Of a stretch of DNA of 64,000 bases, positions 44,018-53,567 are shown piece by piece. The notes beneath the pieces are model-generated. The model saw only the letters and a program-made list of their open reading frames with translations, ran no database searches and was not told where the DNA came from. A program made the translations under genes and the position numbers. How positions within the stretch are numbered: position 1 is the stretch's first letter; each line of letters begins with the position of its first letter. Source of the DNA: Gammaproteobacteria bacterium (GTDB lineage: Bacteria; Pseudomonadota; Gammaproteobacteria; Steroidobacterales; Steroidobacteraceae); the NCBI GenBank assembly GCA_025359205.1, contig JANYHD010000009.1, forward strand, positions 37,240 through 101,239, written 5' to 3'.

Positions 44018-44749
44018 ATGAAACTGCCGGCGGGCCCCAAGGTCTACGCTGACGCGCACGCCGCGCTCGCCGGGGTGGTGCGCGATGGCATCACCGTGAT
44101 GTCCGGCGGCTTCGGCCTGTGCGGCATCCCCGAGAACCTGATCATCGCGCTGCGCGACTCCGGCGTTAAGGGCCTGACGGTGGTGTCGAACAATGCCGGC
44201 GTCGACAACTACGGCCTGGGTTCGCTCCTCAAGACGCGCCAGATCCGCAAGATGATTTCCTCCTACGTGGGCGAGAACAAGGAGTTCGAGCGCCAGTACC
44301 TCTCGGGCGAACTCGAGCTCGAGTTCAATCCGCAGGGCACTCTGTCTGAGCGGATCCGCGCGGGCGGCGCGGGCATCTGGGGCTTCTACACGCGCACCGG
44401 CGCGGGCACGCTGGTGGCCGAGGGCAAGGAACAGCGCGTCGTCAACGGCGATACCTACGTGCTCGAGACCGGCCTGGTCTCCGACCTGTCGCTGGTGAAA
44501 GCCTGGCGCGGCGACACCGAAGGCAATCTCGTCTATCGCAAGACCGCGCGCAATTTCAATCCGATGATGGCGAGCGCGGGCCGCGTCACGGTTGCCGAGG
44601 TCGAAGAGCTGGTGGAGCCGGGCACGCTCGACCCTGACAAGATCCATACGCCGGGCATTTTCGTCCAGCGCATCATCCAGGGCGTGGGCTACCTCAAGAC
44701 GATCGAAAATCGCACCGTGCGCAAGCGGCCTGCCGCGGGAGCCGCCTGA
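44018..44749 (+). CDS. scoA: 3-oxoacid CoA-transferase subunit A
   Basis: A 243-aa alpha subunit of succinyl-CoA:3-ketoacid CoA-transferase. [19 protein letters not shown] and [20 protein letters not shown] are family landmarks. It works with subunit B to move CoA from succinyl-CoA to acetoacetate, linking ketone-body and PHB use to the TCA cycle. It overlaps subunit B by one base (TGATG). It begins 15 bp after arnD and so may be read from the arn transcript, although it is metabolically unrelated. Confidence 0.95.
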   Translation: MKLPAGPKVYADAHAALAGVVRDGITVMSGGFGLCGIPENLIIALRDSGVKGLTVVSNNAGVDNYGLGSLLKTRQIRKMISSYVGENKEFERQYLSGELELEFNPQGTLSERIRAGGAGIWGFYTRTGAGTLVAEGKEQRVVNGDTYVLETGLVSDLSLVKAWRGDTEGNLVYRKTARNFNPMMASAGRVTVAEVEELVEPGTLDPDKIHTPGIFVQRIIQGVGYLKTIENRTVRKRPAAGAA

Positions 44750-45390
44750 TGGCCTGGACGCGCGACGAGATTGCCGCGCGCGGCGCGCAGGAGCTGCGCG
44801 ACGGCTTCTATGTGAACCTCGGCATCGGCATTCCCACGCTGGTCGCCAATTACATTCCCGCTGGCATGCGCGTCGTGCTGCAGTCGGAGAATGGCATGCT
44901 CGGCATGGGTCCTTTTCCCTACGAGGGCGAGGAAGACCCGGACCTGATCAACGCCGGCAAGCAGACCATCACCGAGCTGCCGACCTCGTCGTATTTTTCC
45001 TCGGCCGACAGCTTCGGCATGATCCGTGGTGGCCACATTGACCTGTCGATACTCGGCGCCATGGAAGTCGGCGAGAACGGTGACCTGGCCAACTGGATGA
45101 TCCCGGGCAAGATGGTCAAGGGCATGGGCGGCGCGATGGACCTGGTTGCGGGCGTCAAGCGCGTGGTGGTGGTGATGGAGCACAGCTCGAAGGACGGCAG
45201 CGCAAAATTCAAGCCGCGCTGCGAGTTGCCGCTGACCGGCGCCAACGTGGTCGACAAGGTGATCACCGATCTCGCGGTATTCAGCCGGCCGGATCGCCAC
45301 TCGCCCTTTCAGCTGCTGGAAATGGCGCCCGGCGTGACGCTCGATGACATACGCGCCAAGACCACGGCGAAGTTCCTGCCGCCGCGTTAG
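44749..45390 (+). CDS. scoB: 3-oxoacid CoA-transferase subunit B
   Basis: A 213-aa beta subunit. The catalytic Glu that forms the enzyme-CoA thioester is in [43 protein letters not shown], and [20 protein letters not shown] are family blocks. Coupled to scoA by a one-base stop/start overlap. It completes the heterodimer; length is normal. Confidence 0.96.
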   Translation: MAWTRDEIAARGAQELRDGFYVNLGIGIPTLVANYIPAGMRVVLQSENGMLGMGPFPYEGEEDPDLINAGKQTITELPTSSYFSSADSFGMIRGGHIDLSILGAMEVGENGDLANWMIPGKMVKGMGGAMDLVAGVKRVVVVMEHSSKDGSAKFKPRCELPLTGANVVDKVITDLAVFSRPDRHSPFQLLEMAPGVTLDDIRAKTTAKFLPPR

Positions 45391-45696
45391 GGCCTGTTTC
45401 CACTCGGAAATCGCTGCGTCGCAATCCGGCCAGATGCCGCGTTCTGTGAAACGCCGCTCGCTCAGGGCCTCCTTTTGCTGTACACTCCGCCCTGAGTTTG
45501 TCGAATACGCGGGCGTCGGTCCCGCGTGCCGAGGTTCTACTTAAGTCCCGATCGGGACTCATCTGCCCCTCCTGCAAACCTTCTACGCCAGGCGGCTTTC
45601 CAGCCGTCTGACTGGCGCAGGATCTTTTCAACATTGATTTGTTGCCTGTACCGACAGCGCGTCAAGCGCGTTCCGGGCGACGTTTGGAGTATTGCT
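45391..45696 (+). promoter_or_regulatory. 306-bp non-coding leader of rhlE with strong RNA hairpins
   Basis: No convincing gene lies here. Several inverted repeats are visible: ACGCGGG (45507-45513) with CCCGCGT (45521-45527); a perfect 16-base palindrome AGTCCCGATCGGGACT at 45544-45559; and a nested stem CGCCAG (45586-45591) with CTGGCG (45612-45617) around GGCGGCT/AGCCGTC. A TACACT hexamer at 45481-45486 could be a -10 element, placing a roughly 200-nt leader before the TTG start. Ribosome-binding GGAG is at 45686-45689. Long structured leaders occur upstream of cold-inducible RNA helicase genes, so post-transcriptional control is plausible. Confidence 0.55.
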
Positions 45697-46815
<1,119 letters not shown>

Positions 46816-46822
46816 TCGGCGG

Positions 46823-47287
46823 TCAGCTTTCCAGCGCGATAATTTCCGCGGTGAGCGCGCCGAAAGGCAGTTGCTCGCCCACGCCCTTGCCCATCAGGGC
46901 CTTGGCGAGTGGCGACACAAAACTGATGAGGCCGGCCTTGGGGTCGGCCTCGTCTTCACCGACCAGCTGGAATGCGCGCTCGACACCCCCAGGCAGGCGC
47001 AACAGTGCGCGCACGCCAAAGCGCACCTGCTGGGGCTGCGCAGGCGGCGTCACCGGTCGGGCGCTGTCGCGTCGCGCCTGGAAATAGCGCAGATCACGCG
47101 CGATCCGCGCCAGTACGGCGGCATCGTTGGCCGTGCGGGCGGCGCTGCGCTCGGCCTCGAGCTCACGTACCCGTGCCTCCAGCTGCGCCTGGCCGCGTGC
47201 GGTCACCAGGTTCGGGTGTGGGCTGATGGCGCGCTCAGGCACCGCGGCCGCGTCTTGGTCTGTTTCCTTGACGAATGCCCGGCTCAT
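46823..47287 (-). CDS. GreA/GreB-family transcription elongation factor
   Basis: A 154-aa protein. ATG at 47287 gives MSRAFVKETDQD. Residues 30-75 form an antiparallel coiled coil (AQLEARVRELEAERSAARTA). The C-terminal FKBP-like domain has FQLVGEDEADPKAGLISFVS then PLAKALMGKGVGE and the typical Gre ending. Gre factors enter the RNA polymerase secondary channel and trigger transcript cleavage at backtracked complexes. The canonical tip Asp/Glu pair is not clear, so it may be a paralogue rather than true GreB. Converges on rhlE. Confidence 0.85.
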   Translation of the reverse strand: MSRAFVKETDQDAAAVPERAISPHPNLVTARGQAQLEARVRELEAERSAARTANDAAVLARIARDLRYFQARRDSARPVTPPAQPQQVRFGVRALLRLPGGVERAFQLVGEDEADPKAGLISFVSPLAKALMGKGVGEQLPFGALTAEIIALES

Positions 47288-47331
47288 GGCGAACATCATG
47301 CGCCGCGGATCGCAGGAGCTCAACGAATTCG

Positions 47332-47592
47332 ATGAAAAAACTCAAGCACGAGGCTGAACTGTACAAGGCGGCGCTCGCCGCCGGTGTGGCCTACGCGGAG
47401 CAACGCGGAGCGGTTGTTTTTGAGCGGACTGATTCGGCGAGCGACAAGGCGCTGTATGTCTACCGCCTGCTGGTTCACGACAAGAAGATCCAGCCCATGC
47501 CCGAGGAGCAAGTAAGCGAGAAGTCGATCCGCCATCGACTCGCGACCTGGTATGCCCATCAATTGCCGAAGGACGACCCGCTGTTGAACTGA
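47332..47592 (+). CDS. DUF5062-like small protein
   Basis: An 86-aa protein starting MKKLKHEAELYKAALAAGVA. YAEQRGAVVFERTDSASDK, YVYRLLVHDKKIQPMPEEQ and RHRLATWYAHQLPKDDPLL resemble the DUF5062 family as I recall it; the match is by memory. Helical, cytosolic, function unknown. It is divergent from the Gre-type gene over 44 bp and ends 7 bp before the convergent dehydratase stop. A CAGGAGCT element upstream at about 47313 may be the ribosome-binding site. Confidence 0.7.
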   Translation: MKKLKHEAELYKAALAAGVAYAEQRGAVVFERTDSASDKALYVYRLLVHDKKIQPMPEEQVSEKSIRHRLATWYAHQLPKDDPLLN

Positions 47593-47599
47593 GGGCGCC

Positions 47600-48547
47600 T
47601 CACCCGCCCAAGCGTGCAATATCGACGTTGCCGCCGCTCACCACCACGCCGACCCGCAGGCCGCGCACATCGACCACCCGGTTCATCACGGCCGCCGCGG
47701 CCAGGCAGCCGGTGGGCTCGACGACGACCTTCATGCGTTCGGCAAAGAAGCGCATCTGTGCGCGCAGCTGATCGTCGCTGACGGTCACGATGTCGCTCAC
47801 CAGCCGTTGCATGATCGGAAACGTAAACTCGCCCACGGCGGGAGTCTGCGCGCCATCGGCGATGGTCTGTGGCACCGGAATGCGCACGATGGCGCCGCTC
47901 CGCAGCGATTGCTGCGCGTCGTTGCCCGCTTCAGGCTCAACTCCGATGACCTTGCAGCCGGGCGACAGCTCCGCTGCAGAGATGGCGCAGCCGGCGAGCA
48001 GACCGCCGCCGCCGACGCAGACAAACAGGTAATCGAGCGGCCCTGTCTCCTCGAACAGTTCCTTGGCCACCGTACCCTGGCCCGCGATGACGTCGGGATG
48101 GTCGAACGGCGGTACCAGCGTCGCGCCACGCTCGCTCACCAGTCGTTGCGCAATGGCCGTGCGGTCTTCGGCATAGCGATCGTAGCGGACGATTTCGGCC
48201 CCATATTCCTGCGTCGCAGCCAGCTTGGCCGGCGCCGCGTCGTCTGGCATGACGATGACCGCCGGCATTCCCAACATTTTCGCCGCCAGCGCGACGGCCT
48301 GTGCGTGGTTCCCGGAAGAAAAGGCGACGGCGCCGTGGCGACGCTGCCCGGCGTCGAAGCGGCTGAGCGCGTTGTAGGCACCGCGAAACTTGAAGGCGCC
48401 GGCACGCTGGAAATTCTCGCATTTGAAATACAGCCGGGCGCCGCTGGCCTCGTCAGCCTGCCTGGAAGTCAGCACCGGCGTGCGGCGCGCGATGCCCTGC
48501 AACGCCTGTGCGGCTGCGGCAACGTTCGAGAAATTGATCGGGGTCAA
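47600..48547 (-). CDS. PLP-dependent threonine/serine-type dehydratase
   Basis: A 315-aa fold-type II PLP enzyme. The PLP Lys is in AGAFKFRGAYNAL; SSGNHAQAVALAA binds the substrate carboxylate; CVGGGGLLAGCA binds the phosphate. The length without an ACT domain fits catabolic threonine dehydratase, serine racemase/dehydratase or threo-3-hydroxyaspartate ammonia-lyase. TTG at 48547 is selected because GGAG stands at proper spacing and the family N-terminus begins TPINFSNVAAAAQAL. The frame also extends to 48616. The gene is divergent from norB. Confidence 0.88.
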   Translation of the reverse strand: MTPINFSNVAAAAQALQGIARRTPVLTSRQADEASGARLYFKCENFQRAGAFKFRGAYNALSRFDAGQRRHGAVAFSSGNHAQAVALAAKMLGMPAVIVMPDDAAPAKLAATQEYGAEIVRYDRYAEDRTAIAQRLVSERGATLVPPFDHPDVIAGQGTVAKELFEETGPLDYLFVCVGGGGLLAGCAISAAELSPGCKVIGVEPEAGNDAQQSLRSGAIVRIPVPQTIADGAQTPAVGEFTFPIMQRLVSDIVTVSDDQLRAQMRFFAERMKVVVEPTGCLAAAAVMNRVVDVRGLRVGVVVSGGNVDIARLGG

Positions 48548-48567
48548 GCAAAGCTCCGGACCTGTGG

Positions 48568-48584
48568 ATGTTACGTATGTTACG
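48568..48584. promoter_or_regulatory. Tandem ATGTTACG direct repeat in the norB upstream region
   Basis: ATGTTACG occurs at 48568-48575 and again at 48577-48584, 9 bp apart. It lies between the divergent dehydratase and nitric oxide reductase genes, about 75-90 bp before the norB ATG. Direct repeats of this kind can bind activators or repressors on one helix face. It does not match a perfect FNR/DNR dyad. The regulator is unknown. Confidence 0.4.
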
Positions 48585-48656
48585 CCCGCGCGAGTCGGCA
48601 TACCGTCCCACTGCATTGCCGCGGGGTGGCTGTCCGTACTTCAGGGAGCAGGGCGC

Positions 48657-50891
48657 ATGGATACGACGCGACGTCTTTGGACGGGATTGGGGCTGCTGCT
48701 GGCCGTGGCATTCGCAGTCCTGCTGGCCATGGGCCGGGAGTTGTACCTCAAGGCCCCGCCCATGCCTGAGCGGGTAGTCAGCAGCAGCGGCCAGGTGCTG
48801 TACACGCGCGCTGATATCGAACTTGGACGCCGCGTGTGGCAGAGCATCGGCGGACAGCAGCTCGGTTCGATCTGGGGGCACGGGGCCCTCATCGCGCCTG
48901 ACTGGAGTGCTGACTGGCTGCATCGCGAGGCTGTTGCGCTGCTCGAGATCTGGTCGCAGCGTGACTTTGGCACGGACTACGCGCACCTCAGTCCCGCGCA
49001 GCAGGCGAACCTGGAGGCGCAGTTGCGCAGTGAATTGCGGCGCAACCAGTATCGCGGCGCGGACGGCACGATCGAAGTTTCGGCTGATCGCGCGCAGGCG
49101 ATGAGCGTGGTCGCCGCGCACTATGAAGATCTGTTCAGTGCCGACCCGGCGCTGAAGGCATTGCGCGTCACCTATGCCATGCGTGACGGCACCGTCGACA
49201 CCGCCGAGCACCGACACGCCATGACCGGCTTTTTCTTCTGGACGGCCTGGTCCGCAGTGACCGAGCGGCCGGGCGGCGCTCAGAGCTATACCAGCAACTG
49301 GCCCTACGATCCGCTGGTGGGCAACACGCCTACTGCGAGCACCTTTATTTGGACGGTGTTCAGCGTGTTGTTCATGATTGCCGGAATCGGGCTGCTCGCC
49401 TGGCACTATGCGGCCTATCACCGCAAGGAGCTGCCGGTCACGCCGCCAGCGTCGGACCCGCTGATCGGACTCAAGCTGACGCCGTCGATGCAGGCCACGG
49501 CCAAGTATTTCTGGATCGTACTGGCGTTGTTCCTAACGCAGATCCTGCTCGGCGCGATTACCGCGCATTACCAGGTTGAACGTGATTTTTACGGCTTTGC
49601 TATCTCGCAGTTCCTGCCGTACTCGCTGACGCGCACCTGGCACACGGAGCTCGCCGTGCTCTGGATCGCCACGGCGTGGCTGGGCACGGGGCTGTACATC
49701 GCGCCGGCGATCTCGGGCCATGAGCCGAAGTTCCAGCGCCTGGGCGTGAACTTTCTATTCGTCTGCCTGCTGGTGATCGTGGTGGGCGCGTTCGCCGGCC
49801 AGTGGGCAGCCGTGATGCAGAAGCTCGGCCTCAAGTACAACTTCTGGTTTGGCCACCAGGGCTGGGAATACACCGATCTCGGCCGCTTCTGGCAATTGTT
49901 CCTGTTCGTGGGCCTGCTGATCTGGCTGACGCTCGTGGGCCGCGCGCTGTGGCCAGCACTGCGGCGCAAGGACGACATGGCCTCGATCGTCGGGCTGATG
50001 TTCCTGTCCACGATTGCCATCGGACTCCTCTACGGCGCGGGCCTGATGTGGGGCGAGAACAGCCACCTCTCGGTGGTCGAGTACTGGCGCTGGTGGGTGG
50101 TGCACCTGTGGGTTGAGGGCTTCTTCGAAGTATTCGCGGTCGCCGTGATCAGTTTCATATTCGTCAAGCTCGGCCTGGTGCGCGCTTCCTCGGCGACCGC
50201 CAACGTGCTGTTCGCCACGGTGGTGTTCATGGCCGGCGGCGTACTCGGTACTTTCCATCACCTGTATTGGGCTGGCACGCCGACTTCGGTGCTGGCACTG
50301 GGCGCGTCATTCTCGGCGCTGGAAGTGGTGCCGCTGGCGCTCATCGGCTTGGAGGCGCACGAGACCTGGAGCCACAGCCGTGCCACGCCGTGGATGGAGC
50401 GCTACCGCTGGCCGGTGATGTTCTTCCTCGCCGTTTCGTTCTGGAACCTGGTCGGCGCCGGCCTGTTCGGCTTCCTCATCAATACGCCGATGGCGCTGTA
50501 TTACATGCAGGGGCTGAACCTGACCCCGCTCCATGGCCACACTGCGCTGTTCGGCGTCTACGGCATGCTCGGCATTGGACTGATGCTGTTCTGCCTGCGG
50601 GGGCTCCGTCCGGCGCTCGTATGGAACCAGGACCTGCTGCGCAGCTCCTTCTGGGCGCTGAACATCGGTCTCTCGCTGATGGCCTTGCTCGCGCTGCTGC
50701 CCATGGGCGTGCTGCAGTTGCAGGCCGCGCTGGAGCATGGCTACTGGTACGCCCGTTCCGCTGATTTCATGGGCCGCGACATCATGCATCTGCTGGTGTG
50801 GATGCGCGTGCCGGGCGACACGATCTTCGCGATTGGGGCGCTGGTGCTGTCGTGGTTCGTGCTGCGGCTGTGGGTGCGCCGGGCGGAATGA
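48657..50891 (+). CDS. norB: Quinol-dependent nitric oxide reductase (qNor)
   Basis: A 744-aa single-subunit quinol:nitric oxide oxidoreductase, reducing two NO to N2O in the inner membrane. ATG at 48657 lies after CAGGGAGCAGGGCGC. The first 220 residues include one helix (LGLLLAVAFAVLLAMG) and the NorC-like periplasmic domain lacking a CxxCH, which distinguishes qNor from cNor. The 12-helix heme-copper-oxidase core includes RTWHTELAVLW, WGENSHLSVVEYWRWWVVHL (Glu for the non-heme iron region), GTFHHLYWAG (His pair), and LHGHTALFGVYGMLG (heme ligands). No nitrite reductase is present, so it probably detoxifies NO. A SirB2-type gene follows 11 bp downstream. Confidence 0.95.
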   Translation: MDTTRRLWTGLGLLLAVAFAVLLAMGRELYLKAPPMPERVVSSSGQVLYTRADIELGRRVWQSIGGQQLGSIWGHGALIAPDWSADWLHREAVALLEIWSQRDFGTDYAHLSPAQQANLEAQLRSELRRNQYRGADGTIEVSADRAQAMSVVAAHYEDLFSADPALKALRVTYAMRDGTVDTAEHRHAMTGFFFWTAWSAVTERPGGAQSYTSNWPYDPLVGNTPTASTFIWTVFSVLFMIAGIGLLAWHYAAYHRKELPVTPPASDPLIGLKLTPSMQATAKYFWIVLALFLTQILLGAITAHYQVERDFYGFAISQFLPYSLTRTWHTELAVLWIATAWLGTGLYIAPAISGHEPKFQRLGVNFLFVCLLVIVVGAFAGQWAAVMQKLGLKYNFWFGHQGWEYTDLGRFWQLFLFVGLLIWLTLVGRALWPALRRKDDMASIVGLMFLSTIAIGLLYGAGLMWGENSHLSVVEYWRWWVVHLWVEGFFEVFAVAVISFIFVKLGLVRASSATANVLFATVVFMAGGVLGTFHHLYWAGTPTSVLALGASFSALEVVPLALIGLEAHETWSHSRATPWMERYRWPVMFFLAVSFWNLVGAGLFGFLINTPMALYYMQGLNLTPLHGHTALFGVYGMLGIGLMLFCLRGLRPALVWNQDLLRSSFWALNIGLSLMALLALLPMGVLQLQAALEHGYWYARSADFMGRDIMHLLVWMRVPGDTIFAIGALVLSWFVLRLWVRRAE

Positions 50892-50902
50892 GCCGGCGCT
50901 GA

Positions 50903-51316
50903 ATGGTTGAGTACTACCTGCAGATCAGGTTCGCGCACGTGCTCCTGGTCTGCTGCTCTGGTGCGCTGTTCGCCACGCGCGGACTGCTGGCGATCGCGGG
51001 CATATCGTGGGCGAACATGTCGGCGCTGCGCTGGCTTTCCTATACGATCGACACCTGCCTGCTGACGGCCGCGCTGATGCTGGTGACGATCCTGCACCAG
51101 TATCCGTTCGTGCAGCCGTGGTTGACCACGAAGGTGCTGCTGCTGGCCGTGTACATCGTGTTGGGCGCGTACGCGCTGCGGCGTGCACGCACGCGGCCAG
51201 CGCGGATCGCCGCCTACGTCGCCGCGCTGCTCGTATTCCTGTTCATCGCCAGCGTGGCCTGGCAGCACGATTCGCGTGGCATATTGGCATTGCTGGTAAC
51301 TTCCGCACCAGGCTGA
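50903..51316 (+). CDS. SirB2-family membrane protein
   Basis: A 137-aa protein with four transmembrane helices (LQIRFAHVLLVCCSGALF, WLSYTIDTCLLTAALML, VLLLAVYIVLGAYALRRA, IAAYVAALLVFLFIASVAW). It matches the SirB/invasion-gene-expression up-regulator family, named from Salmonella SirB2, whose biochemical role is unknown. Short LysR- or regulator-like parts are absent. It follows norB by 11 bp and is probably on the same transcript. A heme- or copper-linked role is a guess that the window cannot support. Confidence 0.85.
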   Translation: MVEYYLQIRFAHVLLVCCSGALFATRGLLAIAGISWANMSALRWLSYTIDTCLLTAALMLVTILHQYPFVQPWLTTKVLLLAVYIVLGAYALRRARTRPARIAAYVAALLVFLFIASVAWQHDSRGILALLVTSAPG

Positions 51317-51366
51317 CGAACCAGCAGGCAGCAGCCAGGTCCTGGCAGCATGGGTGCAGGTATGCA

Positions 51367-52074
51367 ATGACACTTCCATGGGTGACCCTGACCGCAATGG
51401 CGGCGCTGGCCGGCGCTGCGGGCGCCGCCGCGGACCCGCGGCCAGCAGTAGTCGAGCTGTTTACCTCGCAGGGTTGCAACTCCTGCCCGCCGGCAGACGT
51501 CCTGCTGGGTGAACTGGCGGCGCGTCGCGATGTGCTGGCGCTTGCCTTTCACGTGGACTACTGGGACCAGCTCCGCTGGCGCGACCGCTTCGGACTGCCT
51601 CAGTCCGTGCAACGCCAGTCGCAGTATGCGCGGCGCCTGGGGCTAGCCTCTGTATACACACCGCAGATCCTGATCGATGGGCGCGTCGACGTGTTGGGCA
51701 GCGATCGGTCGCGCGTATTGCAATTGCTGAAGTCGCCGCGCAGTGGCGCGCCGGTCAGCGCGCGATTGCAGGGTCATGAGCTGGTCGTGGCAGCCGGCGT
51801 CGTGGCGGGCGCTGTGCCCTGCGACGTCCTCGTGGTCAGTTTCCAGCCCGAAGCCACAACGCCGATCGGTCGCGGCGAGAACTCGGGCCGCACGCTGCGT
51901 GAGTTCAACATCGTCCGATCTGTCACCACGCTCGGCACGTGGCGGGCGACGGCGGCCGAGTGGCGGGTCGCACTCATTAGCCTGCCCGCCGACGCACGTT
52001 CCGTTGCGGTGCTGCTGCAGGAACAAGCGACGGGCTCGATCGTCGGCGCGACCACGCTGCCGTTGCCGCCGTAG
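51367..52074 (+). CDS. DUF1223-family thioredoxin-like exported protein
   Basis: A 235-aa protein with a signal peptide (LTAMAALAGAAGAAADP) and the DUF1223 core: VVELFTSQGCNSCPPADVLL, a thioredoxin-like CxxC (C-N-S-C), then FHVDYWDQLRWRDRF and the cis-Pro segment YTPQILIDGR. Periplasmic location likely. The family is unassigned but the CxxC suggests thiol redox or metal handling. ATG at 51367 follows GGTGCAGGT. It converges with the peptidase gene ending at 52091. Confidence 0.9.
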   Translation: MTLPWVTLTAMAALAGAAGAAADPRPAVVELFTSQGCNSCPPADVLLGELAARRDVLALAFHVDYWDQLRWRDRFGLPQSVQRQSQYARRLGLASVYTPQILIDGRVDVLGSDRSRVLQLLKSPRSGAPVSARLQGHELVVAAGVVAGAVPCDVLVVSFQPEATTPIGRGENSGRTLREFNIVRSVTTLGTWRATAAEWRVALISLPADARSVAVLLQEQATGSIVGATTLPLPP

Positions 52075-52090
52075 CGCGCCGGTCAGGTGA

Positions 52091-53050
52091 CTACAGCGGC
52101 CGGCACACCGGGCTGGCGGCGCCCAGCGCCTGGATTTCCCGCCAGCTGTCTGCGAACTGAGTTGCGAAGGGGCCATTTTCTGCGGCCGCGCGCGCGGGTG
52201 CGAGTACGGCATTCGCCTCTGCGATGCAGCCGCGGTGCGCGAGCAGCAGTGCCAGGTTGTTGCGCGCGGGCAGGTGATTTGGCTGCACGCGCAGCACTTC
52301 GCGATAGGCGGCCTCGGCCTCCGCATTGCGCCCTGCGGCGAGCCGGTTGTTCGCCAGCGCAAACCACGCGAGCGGCTCCGCCGGCCAGCGCCCGACCGCG
52401 GCCTGGTAAGACGTGAACGCGTCCTCGCGCTGCCCCAATGTTTCCAGGGCGGCGACTGCGTCCAGGTAATGCACTGCACTCGCGGCGACGGGCAGCTCGC
52501 CGGGCCGCAGCGCCATGAACGCCCATTTGCCGGCACGGCGCCAGGTGCCCATGAAGCGCCGCGCCGCCAGGCGCTGTGGCCGCCCGTTTGCGCCGCTCAG
52601 CAGCAGGGCATCGCGCCCGCGGTCGTAACCCACGACCACCGCGTAGTGCCACAGCGGCAGTGAAGGCAAACCAAAATTCTGCAGCACCAGCACCGCGCGG
52701 CCCTGTTCGAGTTCCTGCAGCAGTGCCCTGAGCTCTGGTTCGAGCTCCAGCGCAATGCGCGCGTGACGGCGGGTGGCGGCCAGCATCTCGGCCTGCACCG
52801 AGCCGCTGCGGCCTGGAATATAGACCTCACGCGTCAACGCATCAGGCGAGACGGCCTCGCCGGTAGCCGTCAGCAGGGTTGCCAGGGCGGCGGGGCCGCA
52901 TTGGTGTTCGCGCTGCGGGAAATACGCAATGTGGGCGATCGCAACATCAGGTTGCATTGCGCCCGCGTCGCGCAACAACTGCGTGCTGCAGCCCGCCTGG
53001 GCCAGCAGCAGCGCGCAGCACGCCAGGCTGCGCGAAGCGCGCCCGCTCAA
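52091..53050 (-). CDS. PA2778-family C39-like cysteine peptidase with TPR tail
   Basis: A 319-aa protein. A lipoprotein-like signal (CALLLAQAGCSTQLL; lipobox AQAGC) suggests membrane anchoring in the periplasm. The papain/C39-like core has a catalytic Cys in REHQCGPAALATLL, catalytic His in LPLWHYAVVVGYD, and Asn in LLLSGANGRP. Residues from about 190 on form TPR-like repeats (AWFALANNRLAAGRNAEAEA, EVLRVQPNHLPARNNLALLL). PA2778 proteins occur with PA2779 proteins, as here: the start overlaps the PA2779 stop as ATGA. Substrate is unknown; PA2779 is the obvious candidate partner. Confidence 0.9.
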   Translation of the reverse strand: MSGRASRSLACCALLLAQAGCSTQLLRDAGAMQPDVAIAHIAYFPQREHQCGPAALATLLTATGEAVSPDALTREVYIPGRSGSVQAEMLAATRRHARIALELEPELRALLQELEQGRAVLVLQNFGLPSLPLWHYAVVVGYDRGRDALLLSGANGRPQRLAARRFMGTWRRAGKWAFMALRPGELPVAASAVHYLDAVAALETLGQREDAFTSYQAAVGRWPAEPLAWFALANNRLAAGRNAEAEAAYREVLRVQPNHLPARNNLALLLAHRGCIAEANAVLAPARAAAENGPFATQFADSWREIQALGAASPVCRPL

Positions 53051-53454
53051 CGGTGGTGGTGCGTGAAGACGTGGGTGACGTCGAGGTAATCGAGCAGCAA
53101 CAGCACGAGGAACACGAAGCCCGCCAGCTCGAGCAGTCCCGCGTCGCCGCCGGCCGGGAGCTTGTCGACGCTGCGCGCCAGGCGTTCGAGATCGGCATCC
53201 GGGAGCGCGGCGGCACGGGCCGCGGCGTCGTCCGCATTCACGCCGAGCGCTTGCAGGCGTGCGCGCACTTCGGCGCGTGCCAGCGTCGCCTCGATGCGCT
53301 CGATATTGGCTGTGCGCCCGGCAGCCGCCTGGGCATCGATGACTGCTTGGGTGCTGATCATGCCGGCGTGGGCGCTGACCGGAAAACCGGCGGTGGTCAG
53401 CGCGGTGAGTGATACGCCGACTACGGCGCGAACGGCTGCAAGGCGAATGCTCAT
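53047..53454 (-). CDS. PA2779-family exported membrane protein
   Basis: A 135-aa protein with a signal peptide (LTALTTAGFPVSAHA), a helical middle (AAAGRTANIERIEATLARAE) and one C-terminal membrane helix (LLELAGFVFLVLLLLDYLDV). PA2779 proteins have exactly this plan. The ATG at 53454 has CAGGAGC upstream. The C-terminal tail THVFTHHHR is His-rich. The stop overlaps the peptidase ATG. It may be a substrate or anchor for the PA2778 peptidase. Confidence 0.88.
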   Translation of the reverse strand: MSIRLAAVRAVVGVSLTALTTAGFPVSAHAGMISTQAVIDAQAAAGRTANIERIEATLARAEVRARLQALGVNADDAAARAAALPDADLERLARSVDKLPAGGDAGLLELAGFVFLVLLLLDYLDVTHVFTHHHR

Positions 53455-53567
53455 GTCAGGCTCCTGCGAAAATTCCGGCCGGATTGTGGGTGATCGTCCC
53501 CCGCGCCGCAAGTGGCTGCGTCGAAGCGTCGCCAGTCGGCGACGCCTGTCGTGTGTGCGACCAGGCA

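Noticed and set aside
45526..45696. Upstream extension of RhlE by 57 residues
   Set aside because: It would cross the hairpin-rich leader and adds no family sequence; GGAG-TTG at 45697 fits better.
53047..53454. PA2779 protein as an RiPP precursor
   Set aside because: It has a membrane helix at its end and no Cys-rich or leader/core pattern; membrane protein is the simpler reading.
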